From positions 1,843,001 through 1,907,000 of the forward strand of contig NZ_CP040751.1 of the NCBI RefSeq assembly GCF_008001235.1: DNA of 64,000 bases, read 5' to 3'. This DNA comes from Salidesulfovibrio onnuriiensis. GTDB taxonomy: Bacteria > Desulfobacterota > Desulfovibrionia > Desulfovibrionales > Desulfovibrionaceae. The notes under the pieces are model-generated. The model saw only the letters and a program-made list of their open reading frames with translations. It was not told where the DNA came from and searched no databases. The position numbers and the translations under genes were made by a program. This document shows positions 45,874 to 55,786 of the stretch, piece after piece (position 1 is the first letter of the stretch; each line of letters starts with the position of its first letter).

Positions 45874-46385
45874 GACTCGGCACGTCCTGTGCTTCGCCTT
45901 ATTGAGCGGGCCATGAGTGGCAGCACCTTTTCGTGGCTGCCACCTGATGCATACCGTCTGTCACGACGGCCAGAGGATGAAGTAGCAAAGATATGGCCGC
46001 CCCACGTACCTCTTGATAGCCTGGAGGGATTGGGGGAGAGGTCGCAGGAATGGGGGCAAGGGAGGGGCGGTCGAGCCGCCTCCCTCCCCCCTTTCCTTAA
46101 ACTGGTTCTCGACCAAAGGATTGAACGGGCTGGAACCTGATTGCCCGGAGGGCGCTCGCATATTTCCCTTTACATTCCTCCAGAAATGATTCAGATACCC
46201 GTGTCTCAGCGTGACTGGACGCGCATTATATCCCGCCGCCCGAAGAGGCGGACCTGTCCGCGCCAAGCCGGACTCCGATTTATTCCACGTCCCAGAGCTA
46301 GATAATTACGAACCGGCATAGCCGGTCAACGACCGCTGTCACGCGCCGTCGTTCTATATATTCTTTTCACCCCAGGATTTATACA
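45874..46385 (+). other. 512-base non-coding region, probable structured leader of the helicase gene
   Basis: No gene is supported. Several hairpins are visible: GTGGCAGC / GCTGCCAC (45917-45943); a GC-rich stem with GGCGG-TCGAG-CCGCC near 46070, followed by a C/T tract; ACCGGCATAGCCGGT (46312-46326); and AACGAC / GTCGTT (46328-46352). The series of stems right up to the helicase start suggests a long structured 5' leader. Long leaders are common for cold-induced RNA helicases (inference). Confidence 0.4.
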
Positions 46386-47633
46386 TTGTCTTTTGAATCT
46401 TTTTCGTTTGACCAGCGACTTGTCGCTGGCATCAACGCTTGTGGCTATGTGACTCCCACCCCCATCCAGGCCAAGGCCATTCCCGAAGTCCTTCAGGGCA
46501 GGGACGTCATGGGCCTGGCCCAGACCGGCACCGGCAAGACCGCCGCGTTCGCCCTGCCCATCCTGCAGCGCCTGCTGGAAGCGGAGGCCGGAAAGCGCGG
46601 CCCGGTGCGCACTCTGGTGCTGGCTCCCACCCGTGAACTGGCGCTTCAGATCTATGAGAATTTCATCGATCTCGGCAAGCAGACCGGCATTCGTTGCGCC
46701 GCCGTGTTCGGCGGAGTGGGCATGAACCCGCAGATCAAGGCCGTGCGCCAGGCAACCGTAGTGGTGGCCTGCCCGGGCCGTCTCAACGACCTGCTGAACC
46801 AGGGCGTCATCTCCCTGGACCATGTGGACACCCTGGTGCTGGACGAGGCCGACCGCATGCTGGACATGGGCTTCCTTCCGGACATCAAGCGGGTCATGGC
46901 CCGGCTGCCGGAAAAGCGCCAGAACCTGCTCTTTTCGGCCACCATGCCTTCGGACATCAAGAAACTGGCCGACCGGATTCTCGAAAATCCCGCACTGGTG
47001 CAGGTTGCCAATACGGCCCCGGCCAAGCAGGTCAGCCATGCCTTCTATCCGGTGAACCAGCATCTCAAGGGCAGCCTGCTGGAGGCCCTGCTCAAGCAGA
47101 TCGACCATGACAGCGTCATCGTCTTCACCCGTACCAAGCACCGGGCCAAGAACCTGGCCCGCAAGCTGGACCGCATCGGCCATGCCGCCACCTTCCTGCA
47201 GGGCAACATGACCCAGAACCAGCGGCAGCGCGCCCTGGACGGGTTCCGCCAGGGAACCTTCCGGGTCATGGTGGCCACGGATATCGCCGCGCGCGGCATT
47301 GACTGCGACCGGATTTCCCATGTCATCAATTTCGACATTCCAGATACTGCGGAGACCTATACCCACCGTATCGGCCGCACCGGGCGCGCCGGGCGCAGCG
47401 GTCAGGCCCTGACCCTGATCACCCCGGAGGACCGCCAGATGGTGCGCGATATCGAGCGCACCCTGCGTATGAGCATTGAACAGTGCGTTCTGGACGATTT
47501 TGACTATGACAAGCTGCAGGTCCTGCGGGGCGGCGGCCGGGAAGAACAGCCGAAAAACGGCAGGCGTCGGCCCGGTGGCGGCGGCTCGAATCGCCGTCCC
47601 AAGCGTTTTTCCCGCAGGGAATCCCGGGCCTAG
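46386..47633 (+). CDS. DEAD-box ATP-dependent RNA helicase (RhlE type)
   Basis: 415 residues. Q-motif FDQRLVAGINACGYVTPTPIQ, motif I AQTGTGKT, Ia PTRELALQ, II LDEADRM, III SAT, V ATDIAARGID and VI HRIGRTGRAGR are all present. A basic tail ends GGGSNRRPKRFSRRESRA, as in RhlE/CsdA-type helicases that remodel RNA. The start is TTG 46386 after CCAGGATT; no ATG fits the conserved N-terminus. Together with the downstream RRM gene it forms an RNA-handling, possibly cold-response, module. Confidence 0.9.
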   Translation: MSFESFSFDQRLVAGINACGYVTPTPIQAKAIPEVLQGRDVMGLAQTGTGKTAAFALPILQRLLEAEAGKRGPVRTLVLAPTRELALQIYENFIDLGKQTGIRCAAVFGGVGMNPQIKAVRQATVVVACPGRLNDLLNQGVISLDHVDTLVLDEADRMLDMGFLPDIKRVMARLPEKRQNLLFSATMPSDIKKLADRILENPALVQVANTAPAKQVSHAFYPVNQHLKGSLLEALLKQIDHDSVIVFTRTKHRAKNLARKLDRIGHAATFLQGNMTQNQRQRALDGFRQGTFRVMVATDIAARGIDCDRISHVINFDIPDTAETYTHRIGRTGRAGRSGQALTLITPEDRQMVRDIERTLRMSIEQCVLDDFDYDKLQVLRGGGREEQPKNGRRRPGGGGSNRRPKRFSRRESRA

Positions 47634-47737
47634 TCCGGGTAAAATGCTGGAACGCCCTGATTATTCAATATAAAAAGAAATCGACTTTAGGTTGCAATAG
47701 TGCTTGACTTTTGCATTGTATTGGCCGACGGTACGGC

Positions 47738-47853
47738 TTCTAACACCAGCGGCACCCGTGGAGGCGCGGTCTTAATGTTGGCCGGAGCTGGTTGGAATTG
47801 AACAGGTAAATCAAGAAGCAGTGCCCGCATCTTGGCCGCTGCTTCTTTTTTTT
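47738..47853 (+). ncRNA. Structured leader or small RNA with terminator before RRM gene 1
   Basis: Stem TTCTAAC-(ac)-CAGC (47738-47750) / GCTGGTTGGAA (47787-47797), then a terminator-like hairpin AAGAAGCAG / CTGCTTCTT (47813-47847) with an 8-T run. Three GGA triplets occur (47759, 47784 and 47794 areas). A TTGACT or TTGCAA promoter may lie near 47692-47709. A second small hairpin GTGACGC-ACGG-GCGTCAC (47858-47875) lies before the RRM ribosome site. It may be an attenuated leader or an independent small RNA of about 120 bases. Confidence 0.5.
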
Positions 47854-47907
47854 ATATGTGACGCACGGGCGTCACGATTTATTTCACATTTTTGAGGAGT
47901 TTTTTTA

Positions 47908-48174
47908 ATGTCCAAGAACATTTATGTCGGCAATCTGCCCTGGTCCGCAACTGAAGATGAAGTCCGCGCTGCTTTCGAAGCATACGGTGAAGTTTCCTCT
48001 GTCAAGCTCGTTGAAGACCGTGAAACCGGTCGTCCCCGCGGCTTTGGTTTCGTGGAAATGGAAGACGCCGGCGCTGCTGAAGCCATTGAAGCTCTGGACG
48101 GCAAGGATTTCGGTGGCCGCAACCTGAAGGTCAACGAAGCTCGTCCCCGCCCGGAACGCCGCCCCCGCTGGTAG
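47908..48174 (+). CDS. RRM-domain RNA-binding protein, copy 1
   Basis: 88 residues, a single RNA-recognition motif. RNP-2 IYVGNL is at residues 4-9 and RNP-1 RGFGFVEM near 43-50. The tail is short and Arg/Pro-rich (PRPERRPRW). Such cytoplasmic RRM proteins in bacteria bind single-stranded RNA and are often cold-induced. ATG 47908 follows GAGGAG. It lies 274 bases after the helicase gene, behind a structured leader. A close paralogue is at 63077-63337. Confidence 0.93.
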   Translation: MSKNIYVGNLPWSATEDEVRAAFEAYGEVSSVKLVEDRETGRPRGFGFVEMEDAGAAEAIEALDGKDFGGRNLKVNEARPRPERRPRW

Positions 48175-48203
48175 TTCCCGCTCTAGAGCAATAGGGTGAC
48201 TCG

Positions 48204-48243
48204 GCGCCTGTCTCTCTTCTTGGGAGACAGGCGCTTTTTTTTC
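48204..48243 (+). terminator. Rho-independent terminator
   Basis: GCGCCTGTCTC / GAGACAGGCGC 11-bp stem followed by TTTTTTTT after RRM gene 1. Confidence 0.93.
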
Positions 48244-48284
48244 GGGCTGCGTACCCGTGGAACCTGTGTCAAGGAGATCGATTG

Positions 48285-48440
48285 ATGAAGCGTAATTACA
48301 AGTTTGAAAAGCGACAGCGCGACCTGGCCAAAAAGAAAAAGAAAGAAGACAAATTAAAACGCAAGCAAGAGAAAAAAGCGGACGACGAAGCATTGCTGGA
48401 GACGCCGTCCGATCATCCCGAGCAGGAATCCCAGGAGTGA
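48285..48440 (+). CDS. Small Lys-rich protein (51 residues)
   Basis: ATG 48285 after AAGGAGATCGATTG reads MKRNYKFEKRQRDLAKKKKK and ends ETPSDHPEQESQE at a TGA (48438-48440). The first 33 residues are dominated by Lys/Arg and the last 18 are acidic. This looks like a nucleic-acid- or ribosome-associated small protein. Its position behind an RRM gene fits an RNA role, but no function is established. Confidence 0.75.
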   Translation: MKRNYKFEKRQRDLAKKKKKEDKLKRKQEKKADDEALLETPSDHPEQESQE

Positions 48441-48445
48441 TTTAT

Positions 48446-48480
48446 GTGCATCTTGCACAATTTTCATGTGCAAGATGTAC
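48446..48480. repeat. 13-bp inverted repeat after the Lys-rich gene
   Basis: GTGCATCTTGCAC (48446-48458) and GTGCAAGATGTAC (48468-48480), one mismatch that can pair as G-U, with a 9-base AT-rich spacer. It starts 5 bases after the stop codon. There is no T-run after it, so it is a hairpin or operator rather than a standard terminator. Confidence 0.6.
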
Positions 48481-48599
48481 GGACGCTGCACGGTTTCCCG
48501 GGGCGCCGCTTCGGGGTTTTGACCCGTAACCCGTTGTGTGACAAGGGAATACTCCTGATTGTCGTTTTCGGCACGGCCGTTGCTATGTTTTATTCAACT

Positions 48600-48671
48600 A
48601 ACCATCCGGTGTGCGCCCGGGCGCAGGCATAATCCAGATCGCTTCAGACTATGCGCCCGGACCGGATGGTT
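48600..48671 (+). ncRNA. 72-base compound hairpin of unknown role
   Basis: Outer stem AACCATCCGGT (48600-48610) / ACCGGATGGTT (48661-48671), perfect over 11 bp. Directly inside it, CCGGGCGCA (48617-48625) / TGCGCCCGG (48652-48660) adds 9 bp, with a 6-base bulge on the 5' side and a 26-base loop. It is too long and regular to be chance. It lies in the 293-base gap before the gene at 48734. It could be a cis-regulatory RNA, a small RNA or a repeat-element relic. Confidence 0.5.
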
Positions 48672-48733
48672 ATTGAAACTCTTTCTGCGGTTTCCTCGAC
48701 AAGGAGGTAGGAGGAGACACGCGAGGTGACATT

Positions 48734-49117
48734 ATGAACGGCAATCCCACCACCACATCCAATGCCTCGGGCACCCATGCCCTGAGCCGCAGAAGCGTTC
48801 TCTCCAAGGAAGAGATCCGCGCTCTTTTGGGCGATGCAGGGTTCGGGCTGGCCTTTGAGAGCGATGCAGGGGATGCGCCTTCGGAATCCCGCGAAGATTC
48901 GTGGCATCCCATTTCCCGCGAAGTCATGGCGCCCAGTTCCCTGGTGCTGGAGACCGCAGCATTGCCGGTAAAGTTCGGCTGCCTGGTGCGTTGCGTCATC
49001 TACTCCAGCGGGGAATCCGCAACCGTGCAGAACGTGAGCATGGAATTCGTGCCCAACGCCCGCATTCACCGGGAGGTCGATCCCGAGTCCGGCCAGACGC
49101 GCCACCGACTCGCCTGA
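48734..49117 (+). CDS. Hypothetical protein, 127 residues
   Basis: Not recognised. ATG 48734 follows GAGGTGACATT. A short motif RSVLSKEEIRALLGDAG near residues 20-36 looks like a helix resembling the FliM/FliN-type ALSQEEIDALL segment. The rest (PVKFGCLVRCVIYSSGESATVQNVSMEF) is beta-rich. No signal peptide. It stands alone between the compound hairpin and the exporter gene. The FliM-like helix is only suggestive. Confidence 0.6.
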   Translation: MNGNPTTTSNASGTHALSRRSVLSKEEIRALLGDAGFGLAFESDAGDAPSESREDSWHPISREVMAPSSLVLETAALPVKFGCLVRCVIYSSGESATVQNVSMEFVPNARIHREVDPESGQTRHRLA

Positions 49118-49281
49118 TATTTGTCTTCCGCTTGCGGGGCGTCCGTTTCATGCGTCGGTGCGTGGAAGGGGCGCCCTGTTTTTCGTTCCGGACCGGTCCT
49201 TCGTCCCGCAAGGGAGGGAATCTTCTCTTGCCTTCGTCTGGTAGATATGCAAACTCTGACCTACCAGTGCAGGAGGAATCC

Positions 49282-49911
49282 ATGTCGTTCGAATTCTGGC
49301 TCATCTATGCAGCCACCATCTTCATCGCTTCCATTGTACCCGGGCCGAGCATGCTGCTGGCCCTGACCCACGGCATCCGCTACGGCGCAGGCCGGGCCAT
49401 GTTCTCGGGACTGGGCAACGTGGCCGCCAGCATGTTGCAGGCCGGGGTGTCCATTGCCGGGCTCGGCGTGTTGCTCACCGCCAGCCAGCCGCTTTTCCTG
49501 GTGATCAAGTATGCCGGGGCCGCCTACCTGGTCTGGCTCGGGTTCACGGTCTGGCGCGCCCCCGCCGAAAACCTGGATATCGATACCCGGGTGATACGCA
49601 AGGCCAGCAAGCCCGCCCATAGGCTTTTTCTGGACGCCTTCATGGTGGCGCTGGGCAATCCCAAGGCCATCGTATTCTTTTCCGCGCTTTTTCCGCAGTT
49701 CATAGGCTCCGACGGCGTGACTGCCCTGGAGTGCTTCCTGATGCTTTTCGTGATGGCTGTCCTGGCTTTCGTGGCCTGGATGATTTACGCTTTTGGCGGT
49801 GAAAAGATCGCCGGAATGTTCCGCCGGTTCAGCATCGGCCGCATCGTCAACAGGGTGCTGGGCACCACGTTCATCGGCGCGGGCATAGGACTGGCCGTTT
49901 CCGAGAGGTAG
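49282..49911 (+). CDS. LysE/RhtB-family amino-acid exporter
   Basis: 209 residues, about six membrane spans. The N-terminal family motif IASIVPGPSMLLALTHGIRYG is clear, as is NPKAIVFFSALFPQFI in the middle. Exports amino acids such as homoserine, threonine or lysine; the substrate cannot be told. ATG 49282 follows CAGGAGGAATCC. It is 4 bases before the CYTH gene, so the two are co-transcribed. Confidence 0.9.
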   Translation: MSFEFWLIYAATIFIASIVPGPSMLLALTHGIRYGAGRAMFSGLGNVAASMLQAGVSIAGLGVLLTASQPLFLVIKYAGAAYLVWLGFTVWRAPAENLDIDTRVIRKASKPAHRLFLDAFMVALGNPKAIVFFSALFPQFIGSDGVTALECFLMLFVMAVLAFVAWMIYAFGGEKIAGMFRRFSIGRIVNRVLGTTFIGAGIGLAVSER

Positions 49912-49915
49912 AACC

Positions 49916-50428
49916 ATGGTCAACGTGGAGATCAAGGCGCGGATGGCTTCCCCGGACCGGGTGCGCAAGATCCTCATGGCGCACGGAGCGGAGTTTCGCG
50001 GCCTGGACAGGCAGTGCGACACCTATTTCAACTGCTGCAAGGGGCGGCTCAAGCTGCGGCAGGGCAATGTGGAAAATTCCCTGATCTTCTACCGCCGCCC
50101 GGATACGCCCGAGCCCAAGGTTTCTGAGTTCGAGCTGGAGCGGCTCCTGCCGGAAAACGAGCTCAAGGCCGTGCTTTCCGCGGCGCTGGGCGTGAAGGTC
50201 ACCGTGGAAAAGGAACGGGAGATTTATTTTATCGGCAACGTGAAGTTCCACATCGACAGGGTGGAGGGACTGGGACGCTTCATCGAGATCGAGGCCATGG
50301 GCGAGGACGCATCGGAACTGGAACGCCTGCATGCCCAGTGCAGCCAGTGGCTGGAGCTCTTTGGGGTCGAGCCGGGGCAGTTGGAGCCCAAGTCGTACAG
50401 CGACCTGCTCGTGGAGTGCGGCTGCTGA
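49916..50428 (+). CDS. CYTH-domain protein (class IV adenylate cyclase-like)
   Basis: 170 residues. The CYTH fold begins with the charged strand MVNVEIKARM and contains DTYFNCCKGRLKLRQGN, FYRRPD and HIDRVEGLGRFIEIE, all with the acidic/basic residues that bind triphosphate and metals. Substrates may be ATP (cyclase), thiamine triphosphate or inorganic triphosphate. It follows the exporter gene by 4 bases. A hairpin follows it that overlaps the start of the next gene. Confidence 0.87.
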   Translation: MVNVEIKARMASPDRVRKILMAHGAEFRGLDRQCDTYFNCCKGRLKLRQGNVENSLIFYRRPDTPEPKVSEFELERLLPENELKAVLSAALGVKVTVEKEREIYFIGNVKFHIDRVEGLGRFIEIEAMGEDASELERLHAQCSQWLELFGVEPGQLEPKSYSDLLVECGC

Positions 50429-50455
50429 TATTCACCCAACCGTAACGGTCGCCTG

Positions 50456-50495
50456 ATTGCAAAGACACGGGCCCGCCCCTAGTGTCTTTTGCAAT
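50456..50495 (+). repeat. Inverted repeat ending at the GNAT start codon
   Basis: ATTGCAAAGACAC (50456-50468) and GTGTCTTTTGCAAT (50482-50495), complementary except for one extra A-T base, with a 13-base spacer. The second arm ends one base before ATG 50496 and includes TTTT. It could terminate the exporter-CYTH transcript or occlude the start of the GNAT gene. Confidence 0.55.
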
Positions 50496-51008
50496 ATGCT
50501 CAGTTTTAGAGAACTTCTGGACACCGACGTTCCCGTCATCTGCGGTTTTCCCCGCACCCCCGCAGAACTCTTCTACATGTTTCCCTCGGCGCAGTGGCCT
50601 CTGGCCGCGGGGCGGCTCATGGCCTCCGCCGCGGAACGGTGCGAGTCCACGGTGGTGGTCTGCGGTGGGACCATTGCCGGATACGCCAACTTCATCCATT
50701 GCACTCCGGGGCATTGTTGTTCCATCGGCAATGTCATCGTCAATCCGCAGGTGCGCCGCCAGGGCGTGGGCACCTATCTTATCCGGACCATGATCCGCAA
50801 GGCGTTTGAAGGATATGACGCCCGGGCCGTGCGCCTGCGCTGTTTTCACGCCAATCTGCCCGGCATCCGGCTTTACGAGACCCTCGGTTTTCGGCGCACG
50901 GGAGCTATTCCCCGGCAGTGTCCCGGCGGGTGCATCGCTCCCGTGTATGAATTCGAGCTGCGGCGTGAAGGGGCGGGCTATCCGTCCTGCCTCAGGGCGT
51001 CCGCGTAG
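50496..51008 (+). CDS. GNAT-family acetyltransferase
   Basis: 170 residues. Acetyl-CoA-binding motif A is VIVNPQVRRQGVGTYLI (R/Q-x-x-G-x-G/A pattern) near residue 88, followed by LYETLGFRRTGAIP. The acetyl acceptor is unknown. ATG 50496 is chosen from the start of conserved sequence, but no Shine-Dalgarno precedes it because the upstream bases form a hairpin. A TTG at 50457 is an alternative. The last 31 bases overlap the convergent acyl-CoA synthetase gene. Confidence 0.82.
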   Translation: MLSFRELLDTDVPVICGFPRTPAELFYMFPSAQWPLAAGRLMASAAERCESTVVVCGGTIAGYANFIHCTPGHCCSIGNVIVNPQVRRQGVGTYLIRTMIRKAFEGYDARAVRLRCFHANLPGIRLYETLGFRRTGAIPRQCPGGCIAPVYEFELRREGAGYPSCLRASA

Positions 51009-53365
51009 AGCCTGCCCTCGATGTACTTGGCAAGTGCGGTTACGGCCCGGTCGCTGGACCGGAACACGGGCACTCCCTGTTCCTCGAGCCTGTCCGCCAG
51101 CGGGTCGTAGAGCCTGCCTCCGTCCACCACGCCGATGACCGGCTTGGCGCAGCCGCGCACCAGTTCCGGGAAGATTCTGGCGATGCTTTCCTCGGCGTCC
51201 AGGGATTCTCCGGTCCGCTGCCCCTCGGGCAGGGTGTGCATGGACGGGGAGAGCGGGTCCAGCCCCACCACCAGGCCGTCCACGCCGTCGTCCTCGGCCA
51301 GGATTCGCGTCACTTCGGTATGCAGGCGGTCATTGGCCGCCGGGTTGATGTCCATGGGATTCTTGACTTCCACCAGGGAGTCCAGGCGGTATTCCTGGAG
51401 CAGGTCCCCCAGTTTTTCCCGGCTTTCTTCGGAGAACCGGGCCATGGTCATGTGGAAGTCGTCGCCCTGGATGGAATCGGCCATGCCCACGGCCTCGAAG
51501 CCAGCGCCGCTGACGGCGGCCAGCCGGTTGCCCCGCACTTGCCTGCCGTGGAAGCGGGTGGCCAGCAGATAGAGGTCCTCGAAGCGGGTGAAGGTGTCGG
51601 CCACCTGGGCTCCGGCCTGGCGCACGCAGGATTCGCAGACCATGTAGTCCCCGGCCACGGACGCGGTGTGCCCCGAGGTGGCGGATTTGCCTTCCGGGGT
51701 GCGGCCCGCCTTGTAGAACAGCACTTCCTTGCCGCTTTTGACGGCCTGGCGCACGGCCCGGCAGAAGCTCAGGCCGTCCATGTCGTTGAAGCCTTCCATG
51801 TACATGGCGATGACGTCGATGTCGTCGATTTCCTTGAAGTAGTTGACGAAGTCTCCCGCAGTCAGGTCGGTCTGGTTGCCGATGGAAATCATGTATGCCG
51901 GGTCGAGCTGGGCCAGCTTGCTGGCGCGGGTGATCATGAACGCGCCGCTCTGGCTGATGAAGGCCGCGCGCTTGTCCTTGCCGCCGCGCCGCTTGGGCAG
52001 TTTTTCCTCGGGGATGAAAATGGTGTCGTAGCTTCCGGGGTGGGAAAGCACACCCAGGCAGTTGCCGCCCAGGAAGACCGGGCCGGAACCCGTCTTGTGG
52101 GCCTCGTTGATCTTGGCGATGAGCTGTCCCGCCCGCTCCTTGCTTTCCTCGGTTTCGCCCAGTCCGCCCGGGATGAGCATGACCGATTCGGCCAGGTCGC
52201 GATCGATGAGTTCCTCGGCCAGGTCCGGCACCTGGGCCGCACCAACGGCCACGATGAACAGGTCCACCTTCCCCATGGCCTGAAGCGATTCCACGCACTT
52301 CACGCCGTCGATCTCGCCCACGCCGGGGCGCACGATGGCGATGTATTCGGCGGGAAAGCCGCAGGAGAGCACGTTTTTCAGGATGATGCGGCCGAAGTTG
52401 GCGCGTTTTTCCGAGACGCCGATGATGCCGATGCGCTTTGGGTGCAGCAGGTTGTGGATTTTGTGCACCGGCCTCGGCTCGGGAAGGGATTCCTGGAGCG
52501 AGAAGCGGCACATGCCGTCCAGGGGCACCATCTGGTAGTCGGTGAAGGCAAAGGGGTTGACCTCCAGCTCCTCGATGACCACCGGGGCCTCGGGATTGCC
52601 CGGGCTGTAGCGGTTGGCCATTTCGATGAACGAGGAAAAGCATTCCTTGAGCTGGTCGTCGGAAATGATGCGCTGCTGGCCCCGGCTCAGTCCCGCCAGC
52701 TTGCGGTAGGCGATGGTCCGGGTGAACAGCTTGAAGAACTGGTCGCCGTCGGTCTGGGCCGTGGAGGCCGAGACCACGGCCTGCCCCTTGCGGAATCGGC
52801 TGGCGTAGAGCTCGGTGTCCGTGCCGCCAAGACCGGCGGTGAGGACCATGCCGAATTCCCGGGTGCGCCGGATGGAAACCAGCAGTTCGTTGCCGAAGGC
52901 CAGGGAGTCGGGCGGCATGAACTGGCAGAGCAGCACGCCCTTCACATCCCTGGCAATGGCCCGCAGGAGATTTTCGCCCGCAAGGCCCTTGTAGGCCTCG
53001 GGAGCCATGTCCGGATGCAGCTCGATCCAGCGGGCGTAGTTCACGGGAACCTCGTCCATCATCCTTCGCCAGGTGGAGCGGATCTTGCCCGGGTCCTTCT
53101 CGATGATCTTGACCCCGCCCACCTCGGTCTTGTGCACGATGGTGGGGGAGACGATCTTCATGACCGCCTTGTGCCCGGGCATGGAGTTGAGCTCCTCGTT
53201 GGAGGGGCGGGTGCCCTTGAGCAGGAAATTTATCTTGGGAACGGATTCGGCTCCCGAGTCCCGGAGCACCGAATAGGTCTCGTATTCATAGAGAAGGGTG
53301 CGGCCGTCTTCCATGGCGTTGCGGAAGTGGGCGTCGAGTTTGTCGAAGTCTATGTAGGTCTGCAT
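50978..53365 (-). CDS. NDP-forming acyl-CoA synthetase, ATP-grasp domain first
   Basis: 795 residues. Interconverts an acyl-CoA, ADP and phosphate with the acid, CoA and ATP. An N-terminal ATP-grasp (beta) domain (about 1-280; ILMKIVSPTIVHKTEVGGVK-like region) precedes the CoA-binding domain (HPKRIGIIGVSEKRANFGRI) and succinyl-CoA-ligase-like domains. The phosphohistidine loop is ATSGHTASVAGDY. In most ADP-forming acetyl-CoA synthetases the CoA-binding domain comes first, so this is a permuted order. ATG 53365 has GGAG upstream. It may provide substrate-level ATP from acetyl-CoA or another acyl-CoA. Confidence 0.85.
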   Translation of the reverse strand: MQTYIDFDKLDAHFRNAMEDGRTLLYEYETYSVLRDSGAESVPKINFLLKGTRPSNEELNSMPGHKAVMKIVSPTIVHKTEVGGVKIIEKDPGKIRSTWRRMMDEVPVNYARWIELHPDMAPEAYKGLAGENLLRAIARDVKGVLLCQFMPPDSLAFGNELLVSIRRTREFGMVLTAGLGGTDTELYASRFRKGQAVVSASTAQTDGDQFFKLFTRTIAYRKLAGLSRGQQRIISDDQLKECFSSFIEMANRYSPGNPEAPVVIEELEVNPFAFTDYQMVPLDGMCRFSLQESLPEPRPVHKIHNLLHPKRIGIIGVSEKRANFGRIILKNVLSCGFPAEYIAIVRPGVGEIDGVKCVESLQAMGKVDLFIVAVGAAQVPDLAEELIDRDLAESVMLIPGGLGETEESKERAGQLIAKINEAHKTGSGPVFLGGNCLGVLSHPGSYDTIFIPEEKLPKRRGGKDKRAAFISQSGAFMITRASKLAQLDPAYMISIGNQTDLTAGDFVNYFKEIDDIDVIAMYMEGFNDMDGLSFCRAVRQAVKSGKEVLFYKAGRTPEGKSATSGHTASVAGDYMVCESCVRQAGAQVADTFTRFEDLYLLATRFHGRQVRGNRLAAVSGAGFEAVGMADSIQGDDFHMTMARFSEESREKLGDLLQEYRLDSLVEVKNPMDINPAANDRLHTEVTRILAEDDGVDGLVVGLDPLSPSMHTLPEGQRTGESLDAEESIARIFPELVRGCAKPVIGVVDGGRLYDPLADRLEEQGVPVFRSSDRAVTALAKYIEGRLYADALRQDG

Positions 53366-53458
53366 GCAGGCTCCGCTGGTTGGGAATTTCCGATGGTCAG
53401 GCGTGGATAGCACAGAAGGGGGTCTTGTCCAAGGGGGAACCGGAGCCGTGACCGGCGG

Positions 53459-55783
<2,325 letters not shown>

Positions 55784-55786
55784 CGC

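Noticed and set aside
46010-46105. G-rich then C/T-rich stretch as a terminator or repeat array
   Set aside because: There is only a short GC stem with a C/T tail, no T-run and no repeated unit, so it is described only as part of the leader.
45961-46266. Minus-strand open frame of 101 codons in the helicase leader region
   Set aside because: Its composition reflects a purine-rich tract and GC hairpins; there is no ribosome site or recognisable motif.
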